Shown: positions 9,414 through 19,652, counted from the first letter of the stretch. The stretch is 64,000 nt of DNA from Colwellia sp. Arc7-D (GCF_003061515.1 NZ_CP028924.1:1364001-1428000), one strand, 5' to 3'. Made by a program: numbers and translations. The notes: a model not told the origin generated them from the letters alone.

Positions 9414-10185
9414 GCATGTAAATTCCGAGAGTATTCTAAGCGTTAAAGACCTAACTAAATCAGTACAAGTTGAAGATAAAACCTTAGTTTTACTTCAACC
9501 GCTCAATTTAACCGTAGCGGCGGGCGAGTCAATTGCCATTGTTGGTTCATCTGGTTCAGGTAAAACGACGTTATTATCAATTTTAGCTGGATTAGATTTA
9601 CCAAGTACCGGACAAGTGTATCTTAAAAACCAGCCATTACACCAGTTTAATGAAGAGCAGCGTAGTCAAGTTAGAGCACAACATGTTGGCTTTATTTTTC
9701 AACAGTTTTTATTAATTAATAGTTTAACGGCATTGGAAAATGTCATGTTACCTGCTGAATTGGCTAACATGCCTGACGCCCAAGCACGGGGTGAAGCTTT
9801 ACTGGCACAAGTAGGTTTGGCAGACAGGCTTGATCATTACCCATCTCAGCTTTCTGGTGGCGAACAACAGCGCGTTGCCATTGCTCGCGCTTTTATTGCT
9901 AAGCCTGATATTTTATTTGCGGATGAACCTACGGGCAATCTTGACAGTAAAACAGGGAAACATATTACTGATCTAATCTTTGATCTCAACGCTAAAGAAG
10001 GTACGACATTAGTACTGGTAACTCATGATGCTAAGTTAGCAGCAAGATGTCAGCGACAAGTTGAAATGGACAGTGGTGTTTTAACTGAACCAACATTTGA
10101 AGCTTCAGACAAAAGCCAAACGATCAGCAACAATATAAATGAAATCGAGATTGAAACGAAAATTTCAGTTTCGCAAGAAGGTTAG
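9412..10185 (+). CDS. ybbA: ABC transporter ATP-binding protein YbbA
   Basis: 257-residue ATPase of the MacB/LolD type. It shows Walker A GSSGSGKTT near residue 46, the Q-loop FIFQQF, the signature LSGGEQQRVAIARA, Walker B ILFADEPTG, and the H-loop VTHD. The tail after residue 225 is Ser/Glu-rich and not conserved. It pairs with the permease that starts 2 bases after its stop. In E. coli, YbbAP is a predicted exporter linked to TesA by gene order. The ATG at 9412 is the only start that leaves an intact N-terminus, although it overlaps the tesA start. Confidence 0.92.
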   Translation: MHVNSESILSVKDLTKSVQVEDKTLVLLQPLNLTVAAGESIAIVGSSGSGKTTLLSILAGLDLPSTGQVYLKNQPLHQFNEEQRSQVRAQHVGFIFQQFLLINSLTALENVMLPAELANMPDAQARGEALLAQVGLADRLDHYPSQLSGGEQQRVAIARAFIAKPDILFADEPTGNLDSKTGKHITDLIFDLNAKEGTTLVLVTHDAKLAARCQRQVEMDSGVLTEPTFEASDKSQTISNNINEIEIETKISVSQEG

Positions 10186-10187
10186 TC

Positions 10188-12770
10188 ATGAGTAGTGCTA
10201 AATCTACAGCCTCAACCATGTGGCTCTCTCAATCGTTACGCTTGTTGCATCATGAGCTACGCCGTGGTGAGTTAACGATTATATTTCTCGCTATTGTGCT
10301 TGCCGTTGCTACTGTATTTTCACTCACCGGTTTTTCTGGCCAAATTAAACACGCCATTGTCTCAAATAGTACCAATACCATAGGCGCCGATCGTGTTCTG
10401 CGTATGTCGTCAGAAGTTGATCTGAGTATTATAGAGAAAAGCCAATCACTTGCGTTAAAATCTGCTCGAAAAATTGAAACTGAGTCAATGGCATTTGCTG
10501 GCGACAATATGTTACTGAGCGAGCTTGATGCGGTATCTGATAGTTATCCATTACGCGGCGAATTGCGTATTAAAACTTCGCTAACACAAGTTGAAAGTAA
10601 GATTGTAAATGCTCCCGAACCCGGTAGCGTTTGGGTTGAGCCAAGTGTATTAAGTCGTTTGGATGTAAATATTGGCGACGTCATTGAAATAGGTGTTGCG
10701 CCACTGATCATTGCCGGTATCGTTACTGACATACCCGATCGTTCATATCGTGCATTTATTGCAGGTCCAACGGTAATCTTAAATATTGCCGACATGCCAA
10801 AAACTGAGCTAATTCAGCCAGGAAGTAGGATAACATATAAATATTTGTTTGCCGGTGAAACCGATGCTATTGAAACATTTGAAGCTTGGATAAAGCCACA
10901 AATTAATGAATCTCAACGTTGGTATGACGCTAAGGCGGCACAAAATCGTTTATCAAGAATACTAGACACCGCAGAGAAGTTTCTTTCACTGGCCAGCATG
11001 TTAGGTATTGTATTAGCCGCGGTCGCTGTTGCGGTCGCTAGTCGTCGTTATGGACAGCGCCATCAGTCAACCGTTTCAATTTTTAAAGCCTTGGGTGCGT
11101 CAATTTCTCATGTCAGAAAGCTCTATTGTTTGCACTGGACTTTACTCAGTTGTTTAAGTATCGCAACAGGTTTATTGGTTGGCTATGGTTTGATGTTGCT
11201 TGGCGTTAATGCCATTGCGAGCTATTTATCGTTAGCAGATTCACCGGTAACCTTTGAACCCTTTTTAACCGCGATATTTACCGGATTATTGTGTGCTATT
11301 GCGTTTGCTATTCATCCGATTATGAGCCTAGTAAAAAGCTCTCCATTAAATGTTATTCGTGGTTTTAGCCAAGACAAAGTTGCACGTTTTGGCTGGCATC
11401 AGTTACCACCTTTATTAGCCTTATTTATATTACTGTTTATTTTCAGCCAAGATATAGTGATGAGTGCTGCCTTGTTATTAGGTGGTGTTGTTGTCTCGTT
11501 CATTCTATTGTTATTTGGCCGTGGATTAATGAGTGCAGGGCGCAGTGTTGGCACTAAAGCTGGAAAGTCTTGGCATTTAGCATTAGCAAACTTAAAGCGT
11601 CGAGCCAGCGAAAACAGTGTACAGCTAGTCAGCTTTACTATCGCAATAAAGCTGTTGTTATTGATAACGGTAATGAAAAGCTCAATATTATCAGAATGGG
11701 AACAGCAATTTCCTGAAGATACGCCGAATCATTATTTAATCAATATTACGCAAAATCAAATAGATCCTTTAAAAGCCTTTGTTGAAGATAACAATATCGC
11801 TAACCAAGGGTTCTACCACGTTTACCGCGGACGTTTGTCAGCGATTAACGGTATAAAAACTGTTGATGAAGATAAAGAAGAAAGACAAGCGCTAAATAAT
11901 GAAAAAGCGGTTAGCGATAAGAAACAAAAATCTGATAAACCGAAGCAGCAAGAAAGTAGACAAGGCATGGGGCGTGAGCTTGGTTTAACTTGGCGCGATG
12001 AAATACCCGAGGAAAATGACATTATTTCGGGTCAATGGTGGCAAGTAGGTGATGAAAAGCCCCAAGTCTCCGTTGAAAGTAATATAGCCGAACGCTTAGA
12101 AATTAACTTAGGTGATGAATTAACCTTTACCCTAGGCTCTGATGAATTTACGGTGCCAGTAACCAGTATTCGTAAGGTTAATTGGCAAAGCCGTCAGTTA
12201 AATTTCATCATGGTGTTTAATGAAAGTGTGCTCGAGAACTTTCCAACAACATCAATTTCTGCTTGGTCAATTTTAGATAAAGACCGTGATCTTGTGTACC
12301 GCTTTTTGGCAAACTTTCCAACGATTACTGTGATGGATTTTGCCGCTATTATGGCGCAACTCAATAGTATTATTGAGCAAGTCACTGTCGCTATCCAACT
12401 GATATTAATTCTAGTCGTTTTGGCCGGTAGCTTAGTGTTAATTGCACAAGTGCAAGCCAGTATGGAAGAACGTGAACGCGAACTGGCAATATTAAGAACC
12501 CTTGGCGCTAAAGGCAGTTTATTGCGTAATAGTGTTTTGTATGAATTTGTCGCATTAGGCGCAATTGCAGGTTTAATGGCAAGTATTGGTATGGAAATAG
12601 CGGTTTATATTTTGCAAAGCCAAGTATTTAACATGACGGGTAGTTTTCATTTTCAATACTGGTTAGTGGGTATTGGCGCTGGCGCTTTTTTTGTTGGTAC
12701 TATTGGTATGCTTAGTTGTTGGCGCTTGCTTAAATTATCGAGCGTTACGTTAATTCGACGCACGATGTGA
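10188..12770 (+). CDS. ybbP: ABC transporter permease YbbP (FtsX/MacB-like)
   Basis: Large inner-membrane permease of 860 residues. It has one membrane segment near residue 30, a periplasmic domain, then a block of helices (about 260-460), a second periplasmic domain and a last helix block (about 725-860) with an FtsX-like segment around ERELAILRTLGAKGSL. This duplicated layout is typical of YbbP. Unusual is a highly charged Lys/Glu/Gln insert at about residues 556-600 in the second periplasmic domain. It forms one operon with ybbA. The exported substrate is unknown; a hydrophobic ligand is suggested by the TesA linkage. Confidence 0.9.
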   Translation: MSSAKSTASTMWLSQSLRLLHHELRRGELTIIFLAIVLAVATVFSLTGFSGQIKHAIVSNSTNTIGADRVLRMSSEVDLSIIEKSQSLALKSARKIETESMAFAGDNMLLSELDAVSDSYPLRGELRIKTSLTQVESKIVNAPEPGSVWVEPSVLSRLDVNIGDVIEIGVAPLIIAGIVTDIPDRSYRAFIAGPTVILNIADMPKTELIQPGSRITYKYLFAGETDAIETFEAWIKPQINESQRWYDAKAAQNRLSRILDTAEKFLSLASMLGIVLAAVAVAVASRRYGQRHQSTVSIFKALGASISHVRKLYCLHWTLLSCLSIATGLLVGYGLMLLGVNAIASYLSLADSPVTFEPFLTAIFTGLLCAIAFAIHPIMSLVKSSPLNVIRGFSQDKVARFGWHQLPPLLALFILLFIFSQDIVMSAALLLGGVVVSFILLLFGRGLMSAGRSVGTKAGKSWHLALANLKRRASENSVQLVSFTIAIKLLLLITVMKSSILSEWEQQFPEDTPNHYLINITQNQIDPLKAFVEDNNIANQGFYHVYRGRLSAINGIKTVDEDKEERQALNNEKAVSDKKQKSDKPKQQESRQGMGRELGLTWRDEIPEENDIISGQWWQVGDEKPQVSVESNIAERLEINLGDELTFTLGSDEFTVPVTSIRKVNWQSRQLNFIMVFNESVLENFPTTSISAWSILDKDRDLVYRFLANFPTITVMDFAAIMAQLNSIIEQVTVAIQLILILVVLAGSLVLIAQVQASMEERERELAILRTLGAKGSLLRNSVLYEFVALGAIAGLMASIGMEIAVYILQSQVFNMTGSFHFQYWLVGIGAGAFFVGTIGMLSCWRLLKLSSVTLIRRTM

Positions 12771-12865
12771 TTTTTCACTTTATAAAACTATATTGCCTTT
12801 AATACTAGCGGGTTCGGTATAAAATCGCGTATAGTTTTAAGTACTTATAGTTATGGGTTAAAAAA

Positions 12866-13900
12866 ATGGGTTTACAAGGAAAGTCTGAAGGCGCAGTGAA
12901 ATTTTTACTGGTTACTGCTGCGTTGTTTGTGGTGCTTGCAGGGGTAAAAACGGCGGCGACTTTATTAGTGCCATTTTTATTATCGGCATTTATCGCTATT
13001 ATTTGTAACCCTCTCGTGGTCATGGCTGCGCGTTATAAAATACCCAAACCGGTAGCGGTTATTTTTGTCATAGGCATTTTTGTCTCTATTGCGCTTTCAC
13101 TCGCCGGTCTTGTCGGTAATTCATTAAACGAGTTATCACAACTTATTCCGGTATATCGTGAGCAACTGCAAGAGCAGTTTATTTGGCTTACGCAACAGCT
13201 AAACAATTACAACATTATAATATCGTCAGAGTTATTAATTGAATACTTCGACCCAGCTGCCGCCATGGGATTAGCTGCAAAAATGCTCAGTGGTTTGGGC
13301 GGTGTTATGGCGAATTTGTTTTTGATTATTATCACGGTAATTTTTATGTTGTTTGAGGCATCATCAATACCACATAAATTACATTTAGCACTTGATGATC
13401 CACAAGCCCGTTTAAAACAAATCGATCAGTTTTTGGCGTCAGTAAATAACTACTTAGCGATTAAAACTTTAGTGAGTATTGCCACCGGTGTAACCGTTTC
13501 AATTATGTTATGGGCATTTGGTTTAGACTTTTTCTTACTGTGGGGCGTGTTAGCATTTTTACTTAACTACATTCCAAATATTGGTTCAATTATCGCAGCC
13601 GTACCAGCGATGTCGTTGGCTGTATTACAACTAGGGCCAGCGGCTGCAGGTTTTATCGGTTTAGGTTACTTAACCATAAATACCGTTATGGGCAACGTGG
13701 TTGAGCCGCGATATTTAGGCCGAGGACTTGGCTTATCTACTTTGGTTGTGTTTATTTCTTTAATTTTTTGGGGTTGGTTACTGGGCACCGTTGGTATGTT
13801 GTTATCAGTTCCTTTAACCATGATCATAAAAATAGCGTTAGAAAACTCTTCAGAAGGGAGTTGGTTTGCGGTATTACTATCCAGTGAAAGTGCAGATTAG
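12866..13900 (+). CDS. perM: AI-2E family / PerM-like permease
   Basis: 344-residue integral membrane protein of the AI-2E exporter (UPF0118) family. Hydrophobic segments lie at residues 10-75, then a soluble region, then a cluster from about 145 on. The family motif region NYIPNIGSIIAAVPA and NVVEPRYLGRGLGLSTLVVFISLIFWGW, which I cite by its core VEPRYLGRGLGLS, are clear. Members export autoinducer-2 or work as Na+/H+ antiporters, so the substrate cannot be read from sequence. It follows ybbP by 95 bases and ends in its own terminator. Confidence 0.85.
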   Translation: MGLQGKSEGAVKFLLVTAALFVVLAGVKTAATLLVPFLLSAFIAIICNPLVVMAARYKIPKPVAVIFVIGIFVSIALSLAGLVGNSLNELSQLIPVYREQLQEQFIWLTQQLNNYNIIISSELLIEYFDPAAAMGLAAKMLSGLGGVMANLFLIIITVIFMLFEASSIPHKLHLALDDPQARLKQIDQFLASVNNYLAIKTLVSIATGVTVSIMLWAFGLDFFLLWGVLAFLLNYIPNIGSIIAAVPAMSLAVLQLGPAAAGFIGLGYLTINTVMGNVVEPRYLGRGLGLSTLVVFISLIFWGWLLGTVGMLLSVPLTMIIKIALENSSEGSWFAVLLSSESAD

Positions 13901-13948
13901 CCCGGACTAATGAAGAAAATGCATGATAGCCGGCGATAGTTAAACATT

Positions 13949-13977
13949 AAAAAAGGGAATTAAATTCCCTTTTTTTG
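13949..13977 (+). terminator. Terminator after the PerM-like gene
   Basis: AAAAAGGGAAT and ATTCCCTTTTT form a perfect stem around TAA and run into seven Ts. Confidence 0.88.
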
Positions 13978-14202
13978 ACGATAAAATATAGCAATAAAAA
14001 CTGACTCTACATTATGTAATTACTGTTTTTAAATAAACCTCGTTAGTCGCCTATTATTACTGAGCAGTAAAAGTGAATTACAATAATCTAGTATTGTGCT
14101 TAACCAATAAGTCCAGATAATGGTGTAACAAGCAATTTAAGTTGTATGCAAAAACAGTAGCCTATTCAGTGTTGAGTTTAAGCCGCTTATTTGGAGAATG
14201 TA

Positions 14203-14976
14203 ATGAAGTTTGAAAACGTTATAAACCTTATGTCGAATCAGGTCACTGACCCAACTTACATACAGCAATGTAAAGCAACGCTTGAGCGCGATGGTGCCAT
14301 TGTTATTAATAATTTTATTACTGACCAAGCATTAGAGCAAATTAGGCTTGAAGGTGCTGCTAAGAAACATCTGGCTTTTTTTACTAATCAACAGCATAAC
14401 ATTTATATTAGTGATACTGACCCAAGTTACTCTGAAGATCATATTAGAAATAAGCGAGTAATATCGAGTAAAGGTTGCATTACTGATGATCAAATATCTG
14501 AAGAGTCTGTACTTAGAACGCTATATGACAGTGACACTTTTCGCTCATTTTTAAAAGAAGTCTTAAACGAACAAGCGCTTTATGCTTATGATGATGATTG
14601 CTCTTCAATTAATCTTCATTATGCTAGCGAAGGCCAAGAGCTAGGTTGGCATTTTGATAACTCTTCTTTTGCGACTACCTTAATGATACAAAAACCTGAG
14701 GCGGGTGGGGAATTCCAGTATGTGAGGGATGTTAGAGATGCAGACAAAGGTGAAATGAACTTTTCTGAGGCCGAGAAAGTGCTTGCCGGCGAGATTAAAC
14801 CCGATATGCTAGCAATTGAACCAGGCGCCTTAGTATTATTTAGAGGCCGCAATGCTATTCACCGAGTCACACCAACCATAGGTGATATTACCCGAATGAT
14901 GGTCGTGCTTGCTTATAACAATAAACCTGGTGTTGCATTGTCTGCATCAGCACGTAAAACCTTTTACGGAAAATAA
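14203..14976 (+). CDS. Fe(II)/2-oxoglutarate-dependent oxygenase
   Basis: 257-residue cytosolic oxygenase. The iron triad appears as His150 and Asp152 (GWHFDN) and His220 (AIHRVTP), with Arg231 (ITRMM) placed to bind 2-oxoglutarate. The core is a double-stranded beta-helix. Size and motif spacing resemble small enzymes that hydroxylate free amino acids or related metabolites, but no substrate can be named. Because the Asp is present, a hydroxylase is expected rather than a BesD-type halogenase, which has Gly there. The ATG at 14203 is chosen over an in-frame TTG at 14191 because GGAG at 14193-14196 is a well-placed ribosome site. An antiporter gene follows 40 bases later on the same strand. 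Confidence 0.8.
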   Translation: MKFENVINLMSNQVTDPTYIQQCKATLERDGAIVINNFITDQALEQIRLEGAAKKHLAFFTNQQHNIYISDTDPSYSEDHIRNKRVISSKGCITDDQISEESVLRTLYDSDTFRSFLKEVLNEQALYAYDDDCSSINLHYASEGQELGWHFDNSSFATTLMIQKPEAGGEFQYVRDVRDADKGEMNFSEAEKVLAGEIKPDMLAIEPGALVLFRGRNAIHRVTPTIGDITRMMVVLAYNNKPGVALSASARKTFYGK

Positions 14977-15016
14977 TAATTAAAATGTCACTTGGCCGTT
15001 AGCTAAAGGTATTACT

Positions 15017-16473
15017 ATGGAAAAAATTAAGCGTCAAAGCCCTAATTATATGGGTTCAGAGATTAAAGTTGTTATCTCGATATTATCAATAGCTACGGCA
15101 TATATGATTTATGAATCAATGCATTCAGGCTCTGCTATGGTTAATGCTGTACTGGTCTCTATTTTGTTGATGTTAAGCTTAAGTTTACTCAGGTTAAATG
15201 TTGTGGTGTCGCTGTTGCTGTCTGCAATTTTTGCTGGCGTTATAGGTGGTCTTAATATCACCGAAACCATAGAAGCTTTTAACACAGGTATTGGCTCCGG
15301 GGGAGAACCGCATTAAGTTATGCTTTACTTGGGGCTTTTGCTGCCACTATATCTAAGTCAGGTTTACCGGCGATGTTTGCCAGTAAAATTTCTAAAAAGC
15401 TTAATGGCGTTTCCACTGAAAACCAAACCCGAAAAATTAAATATTTGGTGTTAAGCTTTCTAATGTTAGCCGCTTTTTCATCACAAAATATTATCCCAAT
15501 TCATATTGCTTTTATTCCTATTCTTGTACCTCCATTGTTGTTTATGATGACTAAAATGGGCATTGACCGCAGATTGATCGCTTGTATTTTAACTTTTGGT
15601 TTAGTTAGCCCTTATATGTTTTTCCCCGTTGGTTTTGGTGCTATTTTTTTGAATGATATTTTACTGGCCAATATTCAACAAAGCGGCATGCAAACTGACG
15701 GAATTAATGCCGCTGTAGCTATGTTGATACCCGCATCTGGGATGTTAGTGGGTTTACTGATTGCGGTTTTTTATAGTTATCGTAACAAACGTGAATATGA
15801 CCTTGAAAAGTTGGAAAAAGTTGAGGGCATTGAAGAAGGCCATGAAACACCTTATTGCGGCAGAACAGTTGCCATAGCTGTATTCGCTATTGTCTTAGCC
15901 TTTACTATTCAAATACTGACACATTCGATGATTTATGGTGGTGTGGCAGGTTTTCTAATGTTCTTACTGTCAGGTTCATTAAAGTGGCAAGATTCAGACG
16001 ATGTTTTTACTCAAGGCATGCGTATGATGGCAATGATTGGCTTTATTATGATAGCTGCGGGTGGTTTTGCAGAAGTATTGCGCTCAACAGGCGATATTAA
16101 CTCATTGGTTGCCGCATCGGCCGATATCATGGGTGACAGTAAAGCGATAGCTGCTATTTTAATGTTATTGGTCGGGCTTTTTATCACCATTGGTATTGGT
16201 TCTTCATTCTCTACCATCCCAATTATTGCTGCTATTTATGTTCCGCTTGCGTTGCAATTAAACTTTTCACCTTTGGCTATTGTTGCCTTGGTTGGTACCG
16301 CGGCAGCCCTTGGTGATGCAGGTTCACCAGCCTCTGACTCAACATTAGGACCAACAGCAGGTTTAAATATAGACGGACAACATGACCATATTTGGGATAG
16401 CGTAGTGCCTACGTTCATTCACTATAACTTACCGTTAATAGCTTTTGGTTGGATCGCGGCGATGGTTTTATAA
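15017..16473 (+). CDS. Na+/H+ antiporter family protein, NhaC-like (frameshifted as given)
   Basis: The N-terminal part reads to a TAA at 15314. The sequence then continues one frame away from 15310 as ALSYALLGAFAATISKSGLPA and runs to 16473. Adding one G to the run at 15299-15303 restores about 485 residues. The result is a 12-helix transporter with the family signature LGDAGSPASDSTLGPT near the C-terminus and ending HYNLPLIAFGW, like the YuiF-type branch of the NhaC/ArsB superfamily. These carry Na+/H+ exchange or amino-acid/metabolite transport. It may be coexpressed with the oxygenase just upstream. The break is probably a sequencing error. Confidence 0.82.
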
Positions 16474-16633
16474 GAAATAATGACTTGAACAGAGCTTTAA
16501 ATTTCTTTTAAGCTTCTTTTAACGTTATTTTCCTCCCTGCTAGAATAATAAAATAATTCACAGGGAGAAAATAAGCAGGGCTTTAAATGTGAGACGCTAT
16601 AAAGCAACTTGAAGAGTTTTGGCTTAACTTAAC

Positions 16634-17110
16634 TTAACTTGGCTTTTGACCAATCTTAAAATAACCAGTAGAGAGAAACTGCACCGCTTCATTTCGTTTT
16701 TTGCCAATTAAAATAGCACCATCATCCATAAACAAAAAGTTTTTCCAACAGCGTTGAAATACTGCCCATGTGGTTTCAATAACATTGTCTCGCGAGCTGC
16801 AATAATACACCACAGTATTATTATCCCACTTTAGATGTGTTAAAATCATCTCGGGTAATAAACTCTCTTCACTTTCCCAAACCGTTTCCCATTTACCATT
16901 ATCCAACCACGATGAAGCATTTTCAGGCCAATCACCTTTTTTGAAAAAGTCAGGATGATCAACTTGTTTACTAATAGCTCCATCCCAAAGTACTTTGGCA
17001 CGATTACTGACCATAGGCTTTATTTTGCTTTTGTCGCTATCGCTAATTGGTAGGCTAGCGTGCTTAAAAATCCAAGCATTTTTTAATTCTTCAATTGAGG
17101 TGTAATTCAT
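16634..17110 (-). CDS. Conserved hypothetical protein, DUF2947-like
   Basis: 158 residues, acidic and rich in Trp (several W in conserved-looking positions such as NAWIFKH, KVLWDGAI and WPENASSWL). There is no signal peptide or membrane segment, so it is likely cytosolic. It resembles the DUF2947 family of marine gammaproteobacteria from memory; that match is not certain. No function is known. A hairpin at 17197-17224 separates it from the peptidase gene upstream, so it is probably its own unit. Confidence 0.65.
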   Translation of the reverse strand: MNYTSIEELKNAWIFKHASLPISDSDKSKIKPMVSNRAKVLWDGAISKQVDHPDFFKKGDWPENASSWLDNGKWETVWESEESLLPEMILTHLKWDNNTVVYYCSSRDNVIETTWAVFQRCWKNFLFMDDGAILIGKKRNEAVQFLSTGYFKIGQKPS

Positions 17111-17196
17111 AAAGGTTATATTGATGGCTTTAGTTTTAGTATAACAAGGGCAGCTAGTATCTCATTAATTCGGTTGAAATTGCAGGTTATAAAGTA

Positions 17197-17224
17197 AAAA
17201 AGGCAGATAAAATATCTGCCTTTA
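17197..17224 (-). terminator. Terminator of the S9 peptidase gene
   Basis: AAAGGCAGATA and TATCTGCCTTT form a perfect stem. On the minus strand it is followed by TTTTTTAC, about 80 bases beyond the peptidase stop codon. Confidence 0.8.
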
Positions 17225-17303
17225 TAAATTTTATAGCACTATATCTGTACAAATTAGCAGCTGTTTATTAACGTTTTAGGTGTATCTGTAAATACATCTA
17301 TAT

Positions 17304-19232
17304 TTATAACAGGTGTTTAGTTAAAAATGTATCAATCGCCGTTAAGGCTTTTATTCTTGATTCATTTTTCAATAAATAATGGCCTTCACCTTTCAACTCT
17401 ATTAATTTTACATCTTTATCTGCATCTTCTAAGGCGTCATAAAAGTCATCAGATTGTTCAAAATCAACCACTTTGTCTCGTTGACCATGAATCAGAAGAA
17501 TTGGGATTTGGACGTTATCAACATAATTTATTGGTGAAATATTTTTAATAAAATCAGCATCTTTACCATTTTTATTGATCACTTCTTGCCAGTAACTGTA
17601 TGTCTCACTGTGTTTGCCATGTTCACGTTTTTCAAAGTCTAACATTGTTTCTACATCACTGATGCCGTTGATTGAAATAGCACATTGATATAAGTCAGGC
17701 GTAAAGGTTGCACCGGCTAAGGCGGCATATCCACCGTAGCTCCAGCCAAAAATACATACGCGTTTGGGATCAATGATATTTTCTTTACTAAGCGTTGTTA
17801 CTGCATCTGTTATATCGTTTTGAATTTTTTTACCCCACTCGCCTCGACCTTTGGCTAAATGATCAATTCCAAACCCTTTTGAGCCTCTAAACTGAGGTTG
17901 AATAACTAAAACACCTCGGCTAGCTAAGTATTGCGCAAGCCAATCAAATTGTATTCTGTCATAAGATTCAGGACCTCCATGTGGCATAACAACCGCGGGT
18001 AGTTTTTGCTTAGCTTTGCCTTTGGGGTAGGTTAACAATGTTGGAATGTTTAAACCGTCACGGGCTTTATAACTATACTCAGACACAGGATTCACGATGT
18101 CAGCGGAAACTTGCGGGCGACTTGCTGCTAAAAAACTGAAGCTATTATTAGCAAACATTATGTACTCACCTGCTTGCTCACCACCTTCTAATTTAAAAAT
18201 CATTTTTGACCAATTTGGTGTGTGGTCAACCAAGCTAAAGCTACTTTCAGGCATAGCTGATTGAATAACTTTAAAGTTTTGAGTTAATTGTTCATCAAAA
18301 AAAGCATAGCTTGGTTTAAAGCCTGAATATCTAACACCATAAACAACACGCTGAATATCTGTTAGCACTTGTTCTACATCTGCGTCGTCTCGGTTAAAAA
18401 TAGGCTCAGATATTGTTCCATCTTTTAAAGACATGGTGAAATATTGTCGACGCCCGTTTTCGCCAGTTGTGGTCATTACCAGCGATTTTTTATCAGGCGT
18501 TAAGCCCGAAAATGAACGATAGCGATAAGCTGTGGTTTCAGAAAAAATGTCGACCCAATTGCCATCTATATAGCTTTGCACTCTATGGGTGTTATTTTTG
18601 TCATTAAACCTTTCTCGGGCAATTGGCTTACCGCTTTCATCAACAAAAAAATCTACCGCGTCGTGTGTACCAATAAATATTTGTTTAGGTTTCTTCTTCT
18701 TTTCAAGGTTGACCTTCATTAAAGTATAAACATTATACCCAGTATCACTACTATAATAAGCAGGCATATAAGCGGTTTCTTTATCTGGCGATAAACCTAC
18801 AATGCTGCCAAGACTAGTTTGACCTTTATAAATACCATAGCCTGGGATCAACAGTTGTCTAACTTCTTTTGTTTTAAGGTTGTAAATAAAGGCGCTACTT
18901 ATATTATGCATGCCTTTATACCCTTGAAGTTTCTTGTATTCTGACGCTCTTAATATCACTCTGAAGTTATCGATAAAATAAGCTGACTTTGCATCAATAC
19001 CACTTAATGCTGTGCCACCTAAGGTTTTTCCGGTCGCAATTTCTTTAACGAGTAACACTTCACGGTCATTTTGAAATGTTCGATAAGCTATTCTCGAACC
19101 GTCAGGAGAAAGCGTCATTAAGCTTATTTCAGGATTGTTGGCGTAGATATCAAGTGTAGGTAAATTATTTTTTGCATTAGAAAATGTACATATACTAAAG
19201 CTGAAAACGATAATAATAATCTTTCTAAGCAT
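17304..19232 (-). CDS. S9 family prolyl oligopeptidase-like serine peptidase, exported
   Basis: 642-residue secreted peptidase. A signal peptide is clear (MLRKIIIIVFSFSICTFSNA). Residues 30-380 form a beta-propeller-like region. The C-terminal alpha/beta-hydrolase domain carries the nucleophile in GWSYGGYAALAG near residue 495, Asp in GQRDKVVDF near 585 and His in GEGHYL near 615. Family members cleave short peptides, often after Pro or as acylaminoacyl-/dipeptidyl peptidases. The ATG at 19232 is preferred over an upstream one at 19280 because it begins the signal peptide and has AGGA nine bases before it. Confidence 0.9.
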   Translation of the reverse strand: MLRKIIIIVFSFSICTFSNAKNNLPTLDIYANNPEISLMTLSPDGSRIAYRTFQNDREVLLVKEIATGKTLGGTALSGIDAKSAYFIDNFRVILRASEYKKLQGYKGMHNISSAFIYNLKTKEVRQLLIPGYGIYKGQTSLGSIVGLSPDKETAYMPAYYSSDTGYNVYTLMKVNLEKKKKPKQIFIGTHDAVDFFVDESGKPIARERFNDKNNTHRVQSYIDGNWVDIFSETTAYRYRSFSGLTPDKKSLVMTTTGENGRRQYFTMSLKDGTISEPIFNRDDADVEQVLTDIQRVVYGVRYSGFKPSYAFFDEQLTQNFKVIQSAMPESSFSLVDHTPNWSKMIFKLEGGEQAGEYIMFANNSFSFLAASRPQVSADIVNPVSEYSYKARDGLNIPTLLTYPKGKAKQKLPAVVMPHGGPESYDRIQFDWLAQYLASRGVLVIQPQFRGSKGFGIDHLAKGRGEWGKKIQNDITDAVTTLSKENIIDPKRVCIFGWSYGGYAALAGATFTPDLYQCAISINGISDVETMLDFEKREHGKHSETYSYWQEVINKNGKDADFIKNISPINYVDNVQIPILLIHGQRDKVVDFEQSDDFYDALEDADKDVKLIELKGEGHYLLKNESRIKALTAIDTFLTKHLL

Positions 19233-19652
19233 CAACAAAAATCCTTTAAATAGAGTTATAAATATATTACATAAGTACAATTAATAAGCAATATTTAAGT
19301 GAATTAATACGTTAGAGCATTTGTTTACCATTTTTAAGTTTAAAAGTACTAAGATCTGCAAGGACAATATTTAGGTCCAGCTTTTCTTAAATAATTTTAT
19401 GAGAGATAAGTTATGTTACAAGTATTGAAATGAAAATAATTATTAACACCTGCATTTGTACATATCGCTTTGCCCATGAGTTCTTTTGATTTATTAACAA
19501 TAGAACCTATACCTTCTCCATATAGATTCAACGGTATTTAAGAGGTTTACCTATATTCGTGAATATAGGTATTAAGAACTGTATTTAGAGCCTAGGTAGC
19601 TAAAGATGATTTAATCTAACAATGTTATTTGTTAAGGCACTTTTTGAAACTA
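19233..19652. promoter_or_regulatory. Intergenic region with a strong palindrome
   Basis: 420 bases without a gene between the peptidase start and the end of the GST gene. At 19549-19570, ACCTATATTC-GT-GAATATAGGT is a perfect 10-bp inverted repeat with a 2-base centre. The short gap and lack of a T run favour a regulator-binding site or small hairpin over a terminator. Otherwise AT-rich with no coding signal. Confidence 0.5.

Noticed and set aside
14203..14976. BesD-type Fe/2OG halogenase
   Set aside because: The iron site has His-x-Asp, not His-x-Gly, so there is no open site for chloride.
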